Positions 60,813-64,000 of a DNA stretch of 64,000 bases are shown piece by piece; positions within the stretch are counted from its first letter, which is position 1, and every line of letters begins with the position of its first letter. The position numbers and the translations under genes are program-made. The notes beneath the pieces are model-generated. The model made no database searches and was not told the origin of the DNA. It worked only from the letters and a program-made list of their open reading frames with translations. The DNA comes from CAVQNQ01 sp963714205 (GTDB lineage: Bacteria > Acidobacteriota > Terriglobia > Bryobacterales > Bryobacteraceae). The stretch covers positions 62,001 through 126,000 of the forward strand of contig CAVQNQ010000007.1 of NCBI GenBank assembly GCA_963714205.1, given 5' to 3'.

Positions 60813-61199
60813 CTGAGACAGGCAAGCGTCACGGAATCGAGCGATACCCAAACCGCAACCCCCGCCTGGCTGATCGCCGTACGCGCGGCCGAATCCAAGA
60901 AGGCAACTGAAATTGTGGTGCTGGACCTCACCGGAATCACCTCCTTCGCCGACTATTTCGTGATCTGCACGGGCGCCAACCAGCGCCAGGTCCAAGCCAT
61001 CACCGACCAGGTCGGCGTGGATTTGAAGCAGCGTGCCAACGAGCAGCCGCTCAGCCTGGAGGGCTACACTCAGGCCGAGTGGGTGCTGGCGGATTATGGC
61101 GACCTGCTGGTGCACGTCTTTTCACCCAAGGCGCGCGAATACTACTCGCTCGAGCGGCTGTGGCGCGGCGCTAAGACCCTCGAGATCCCCGCGGCGTGA
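60813..61199 (+). CDS. rsfS: Ribosomal silencing factor RsfS
   Basis: Binds uL14 and blocks subunit joining in starvation. The Iojap domain is intact: ATEIVVLDLTGITSFADYFVICTGANQRQVQAITDQV, ANEQPLSLEGYTQAEWVLADYGDLLVHVFSPKAREYYSLERLW. The start is uncertain. AGGAG at 60802-60806 points to a CTG at 60813, which gives ~128 aa. A GTG at 60699 gives 166 aa but overlaps the divergent symporter. It precedes rlmH with a four-base overlap (GTGA). Confidence 0.88.
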   Translation: MRQASVTESSDTQTATPAWLIAVRAAESKKATEIVVLDLTGITSFADYFVICTGANQRQVQAITDQVGVDLKQRANEQPLSLEGYTQAEWVLADYGDLLVHVFSPKAREYYSLERLWRGAKTLEIPAA

Positions 61200-61615
61200 A
61201 GATTTTCCTCTATTTCATCGGCAAACCGAAGGACGCCGGGACCAACGCTGTCGCCGGGGAGTTCCTGAAGCGGAGCAGCCGGTACTGTTCCGTCGAGATG
61301 CGCGAAATCCGCCCGGAGCGCACGGACCTGTGGGCGCGGCACCCCGCCGCCCGCAAGGTGCTCCTCGATCCGGCCGGAAAATCCATGGATTCCGCCGCTT
61401 TCACCGCGCTGATCGGAAAGTCCGAAATGGAAGGCCGCGACCTGGTCTTCGTGGTGGGAGGGCACGACGGTCTCCCGGCCGGCTGGGCGGGGCGCGCCGA
61501 CCTGCTCCTCTCCCTTTCCCAGATGACGTTTCCGCACGAGCTCGCGCGCGCCATGCTGGCCGAACAGATCTATCGCGCACTAACCGGCTTGCGGGGCCAT
61601 CCCTACCCGCGATAA
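61196..61615 (+). CDS. rlmH: 23S rRNA (pseudouridine1915-N3)-methyltransferase RlmH
   Basis: 139 aa SPOUT-class methyltransferase. MKIFLYFIGKPKDAGTNAVAGEF-like start, then VLLDPAGKSMDSAAFTALI, DLVFVVGGHDGLP, LSLSQMTFPHELARAMLAEQIYRA. The GTG overlaps the rsfS stop. It is the usual neighbour of rsfS. Confidence 0.93.
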   Translation: MKIFLYFIGKPKDAGTNAVAGEFLKRSSRYCSVEMREIRPERTDLWARHPAARKVLLDPAGKSMDSAAFTALIGKSEMEGRDLVFVVGGHDGLPAGWAGRADLLLSLSQMTFPHELARAMLAEQIYRALTGLRGHPYPR

Positions 61616-61627
61616 GGTGAATTTGGC

Positions 61628-62500
61628 ATGTCTTGGTTCAAACGCGACAAACCCAGCGACCAGAAGCTCCCCAACCTGAGCGATGCCGAACGTCACGTGC
61701 GCACCGAAGGCCTGTGGCAGAAGTGCGAAAGCTGCCGCCAGATCGTTTGGAAGAAGGAGTTGGAAGCCAACTGGAACGTCTGCGCCAAGTGCGGCGCGCA
61801 CTCGCGCCTGGACGCGGTCTCGCGGCTCAAACTGCTGCTCGATGGCGGCGAGTATGAGATCTTCGACAACGAGCTGCGCTCCGCGGACCCGCTCGGCTTC
61901 GTGGACAACAAGCCCTATCGCGATCGGCTGGTCTCCATGGAGAAGGCCACGCACCTTCCCGAGGCCCTGATCGCGGCGGCCGGCCGGATCGAGGGCCGCC
62001 CCGTCGAGATCTGCGCGCACGAGCCGCGCTTCATCGGTGGCAGCCTGGGGAGCGTGGTGGGCGAGAAGATCGCGCGGGCCATCGAACGCGCCATCGCGCG
62101 GCGCAGGCCGCTGGTGATCGTCTCGGCCTCCGGCGGCGCGCGCATGCAGGAGGGCGCCATCAGCCTCATGCAGATGGCCAAGATCGCGGCCGGGCTGATG
62201 CGCCTGGACGAGGAGATGCTGCCCTTCATCAGCGTGCTGACCGACCCCACCACCGGCGGCGTGACGGCCAGCTACGCCATGCTCGGCGACCTGAACATCG
62301 CCGAGCCGGGCGCATTGATCGGCTTCGCGGGGCCGCGCGTGATCGAACAGACCATCCGCCAGAAGCTGCCCGAAGGCTTCCAGCGCAGCGAGTTCCTGCT
62401 CAAGCACGGCATGCTGGATGCCGTGGTCCCACGACTGGAATTGAAGCCCTTCATCAGCCACGCGCTGGACTTCTTCATGGGTCCATCCAGTAACGGTTGA
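61628..62500 (+). CDS. accD: Acetyl-CoA carboxylase carboxyltransferase subunit beta
   Basis: 290 aa. Zinc ribbon CESCRQIVWKKELEANWNVCAKCGAH at the N-terminus, then ClpP/crotonase-fold core with VVGEKIARAIERAI, SASGGARMQEGAISLMQMAKI, TDPTTGGVTASYAMLGDLNIAEPGALIGFAG. Fatty acid synthesis. folC overlaps the stop by one base. Confidence 0.95.
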   Translation: MSWFKRDKPSDQKLPNLSDAERHVRTEGLWQKCESCRQIVWKKELEANWNVCAKCGAHSRLDAVSRLKLLLDGGEYEIFDNELRSADPLGFVDNKPYRDRLVSMEKATHLPEALIAAAGRIEGRPVEICAHEPRFIGGSLGSVVGEKIARAIERAIARRRPLVIVSASGGARMQEGAISLMQMAKIAAGLMRLDEEMLPFISVLTDPTTGGVTASYAMLGDLNIAEPGALIGFAGPRVIEQTIRQKLPEGFQRSEFLLKHGMLDAVVPRLELKPFISHALDFFMGPSSNG

Positions 62501-63777
62501 TGAACTACCCCGATTCGGTTCAATTCCTCTACGCCCTGGGCAACGAGATCAAGACCGCCAAGCTCGGGCTGGAGCGCATCCGCGTGGTGCTGGCGGCGCT
62601 GGGCAATCCGCAGGAGCGCCTGCGTCACGTGCACGTGGCCGGCACCAACGGCAAGGGTTCGGTGTGCGCCATGGTCGAAGCGGGCCTGCGCGCGGCCGGC
62701 GTGCGCACGGGCCTGTTCACGTCGCCGCATCTGAGCCAGCCCACCGAGCGCATCCGCATCGGCGGCCGGCCGGTCGATGCCGCGCGCTTCGCGGAAGCGT
62801 TCATCCAGGTGCACGCCCAGGTTGAAGCGCTAATCGAGGCCGGCGCCATCGATCTGCACACCACCTATTTCGAGACCGTCGCGGCCATGGCGTTCGTGCT
62901 GTTCGCGGAGGAAGGCGTCGAAGACGTGGTGCTGGAAGTGGGCCTGGGCGGGCGTCTCGACGCCACCAACGTGGTCCGTCCGCGCCTGTGCGTCATCACG
63001 CCCATCGATTTCGATCACGAGGCGCTGCTGGGCCGCAGCCTCGAAGCCATCGCCGGTGAGAAGGCCGGCATCCTGAAGCCCGGCGTGCCGGCGGTCTTCG
63101 CCCGGCAGCGGCCGGAAGCCGAGCGGGTACTCGAGGCGCGCGCCGCGGAACTGGGAATCGAAGTGACGCGCACCGCCGGATGGTCCGTGCGCGACCTGGA
63201 ACTCACCGCCCGCGACAGCCGCTTCCGCCTGGCCGGCGAGCGCAGCCTCGCCATTCATTGCCCGCTGGCGGGCGAGCACCAGGTGGAAAATGCCGTCACC
63301 GCGGCCGTGGCGCTGGCGAGCCTGGGCGTTCCGAATGCGGCCATCGAAGCGGGGATCGCGAGCACCGCGTGGCCCGGCCGCCTGGAGCGCGTTTCCGTGC
63401 ACCCCGAGATCATCCTCGATGGCGCTCACAACCCCGCTGGTGCGCGCGCGCTAGCCGCCTACATCGAGCGCTTCTACGCCGGCCGGCGCGTGCGGCTGAT
63501 CTACGGCGCCATGCGCGATAAAGCCATCGCCGAGATCGGCGGCATCCTTTTCCCCCGCGCGCAGGAGGTTATCGTGACCGCTCCCCGGCAGGCTCGCGCC
63601 ATCGCCCCGGCCACGCTGCGCGACTTGTCTGATCACCCCAACCTGCGCGTGGCCGCCGATGTGTGCGAAGCACTAAAGATGGTGCGGGGCGCCGCAGACT
63701 CCGACGTGATCTTCGTGACCGGCTCGCTGTTTCTGGTAGCCGAAGCGCGCGAGTTACTGGAAGGGATTCCGCTCTGA
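62500..63777 (+). CDS. folC: Folylpolyglutamate / dihydrofolate synthase FolC
   Basis: 425 aa from the ATG at 62500. ATP-dependent ligase adding glutamate to folates. HVAGTNGKGSVCAMVEAGL is the P-loop, SPHLSQPTERIRI follows, then LEVGLGGRLDATNVVRPRLCVITPIDFDHEALLG and the C-terminal ILDGAHNPAGARAL. It overlaps the accD stop by one base, so they are likely coupled. Confidence 0.93.
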   Translation: MNYPDSVQFLYALGNEIKTAKLGLERIRVVLAALGNPQERLRHVHVAGTNGKGSVCAMVEAGLRAAGVRTGLFTSPHLSQPTERIRIGGRPVDAARFAEAFIQVHAQVEALIEAGAIDLHTTYFETVAAMAFVLFAEEGVEDVVLEVGLGGRLDATNVVRPRLCVITPIDFDHEALLGRSLEAIAGEKAGILKPGVPAVFARQRPEAERVLEARAAELGIEVTRTAGWSVRDLELTARDSRFRLAGERSLAIHCPLAGEHQVENAVTAAVALASLGVPNAAIEAGIASTAWPGRLERVSVHPEIILDGAHNPAGARALAAYIERFYAGRRVRLIYGAMRDKAIAEIGGILFPRAQEVIVTAPRQARAIAPATLRDLSDHPNLRVAADVCEALKMVRGAADSDVIFVTGSLFLVAEARELLEGIPL

Positions 63778-63781
63778 GTAT

Positions 63782-63800
63782 CCCGAATGATACATTCGGG
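63782..63800. repeat. Perfect palindrome between folC and the next gene
   Basis: CCCGAATGATACATTCGGG: 8-bp arms around ATA, four bases after the folC stop and before the ribosome binding site of the next gene. It could be an operator or an mRNA hairpin; no U-tract follows. Confidence 0.5.
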
Positions 63801-63813
63801 AGCAGGAGGCCAC

Positions 63814-64000
63814 GTGAGCACATTCTCCAAAGGCGTTTTGTTCTGGGCGCCGCGCATCCTCACTCTGGTGTTCATCGGGTTTCTGAGCCTGTTTGCTCTC
63901 GACGTCTTTAACGAGGGTCGCGGATTCCGGGGAACCCTCCTGGCGCTCCTGATGCACCTCGTTCCTTGCTTCGTCCTGGCTGCCGTTCTGCTCCTGGCGT
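63814..64000 (+). CDS. Membrane protein, 3' end beyond the window
   Basis: 62 codons visible. GTG at 63814 follows AGGAGG (63804-63809). The sequence VLFWAPRILTLVFIGFLSLFALDVFNEG, then a second helix (LLALLMHLVPCFVLAAVLLLA), matches a small uncharacterised membrane family. Function unknown. Confidence 0.7.
   Translation, partial: MSTFSKGVLFWAPRILTLVFIGFLSLFALDVFNEGRGFRGTLLALLMHLVPCFVLAAVLLLA

Noticed and set aside
60699..61199. Longer rsfS from the GTG at 60699
   Set aside because: The added residues overlap the divergent symporter start and do not fit the family; AGGAG at 60802 supports a start near 60813, though a CTG start is rare and this remains uncertain.

Overview
The window looks like chromosomal DNA of an acidobacterium, most likely of the Solibacteres/Bryobacterales branch (Candidatus Solibacter-like). 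The reasons are high GC with strong GC3 bias, three large exported proteins with the acidobacterial TIGR03437-type C-terminal domain (one with SBBP propeller repeats), the small 'RRRGRK...KYWAGRRK' protein, and the mix of soil-type hybrid kinases, glycan genes and symporters. This assignment is an inference. No rRNA, CRISPR array, integrase or transposase was seen.

Layout. 0-9.1 kb: a GlcD-type FAD oxidase, a hicBA toxin-antitoxin pair, smpB, then a secretin carrying a C-terminal cohesin-like domain, two pseudopilins, a TIGR03437 protein and an FN3 lipoprotein. 9.1-11.3 kb: a DAHP synthase preceded by a complete aromatic-codon attenuator (20-aa leader peptide with 8 aromatic residues, antiterminator and intrinsic terminator), and an unknown membrane-anchored protein. 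11.3-21.4 kb: a broken cheA beside a low-GC flavodoxin-type gene, galT, a hybrid sensor kinase, a thioesterase, a lytic transglycosylase, heme A synthase, isocitrate dehydrogenase and purE. 21.4-34.3 kb: a HIT protein, tatA-tatC, a methyltransferase, tRNA-Ala(CGC), a stand-alone H-NOX gas sensor, an MBL-fold ribonuclease-like protein, a diguanylate cyclase, a YmdB-type phosphodiesterase and mtaB. 34.3-37 kb: the conserved ffs(SRP RNA)-dnaX-ybaB-recR order. 37-42 kb: a four-gene kaiC-kaiB-kaiB-hybrid histidine kinase operon. 42-46.4 kb: a 1038-aa SBBP/TIGR03437 protein and a GH43-like propeller. 46.4-54.4 kb: an SSS symporter followed by hdrC-hdrB-hdrA and FlxABCD-like subunits, a bifurcating-type NADH/heterodisulfide reductase module with its own terminator. 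54.4-60.7 kb: a GlcNAc-kinase-like gene, a lower-GC patch (Nth-like HhH protein, brnA with a brnT remnant), a membrane hydrolase, an AT-rich control region with an operator-like palindrome ahead of an HTH gene and its partner, and a RhaT-type symporter. 60.7-64 kb: rsfS-rlmH-accD-folC and the start of a membrane protein.

How the genes work together. Two regions form clear functional modules: the Kai-like operon, in which KaiC, two KaiB proteins and a PAS/HK/REC kinase are translationally coupled, and the Hdr-Flx operon, which would couple NAD(H) to ferredoxin and a disulfide or other low-potential acceptor. Aromatic amino acid supply is controlled at the DAHP synthase by leader-peptide attenuation.

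A caution on the sequence itself: four otherwise intact genes (aroF, a hybrid kinase, kaiC and a small unknown gene) and a brnT remnant are each broken by what looks like exactly one extra base. This suggests residual insertion errors in the assembly, and those genes are annotated as frame-corrected spans. Start codons were chosen from Shine-Dalgarno spacing, overlaps, -10 boxes and family length; GTG and TTG starts are common here.
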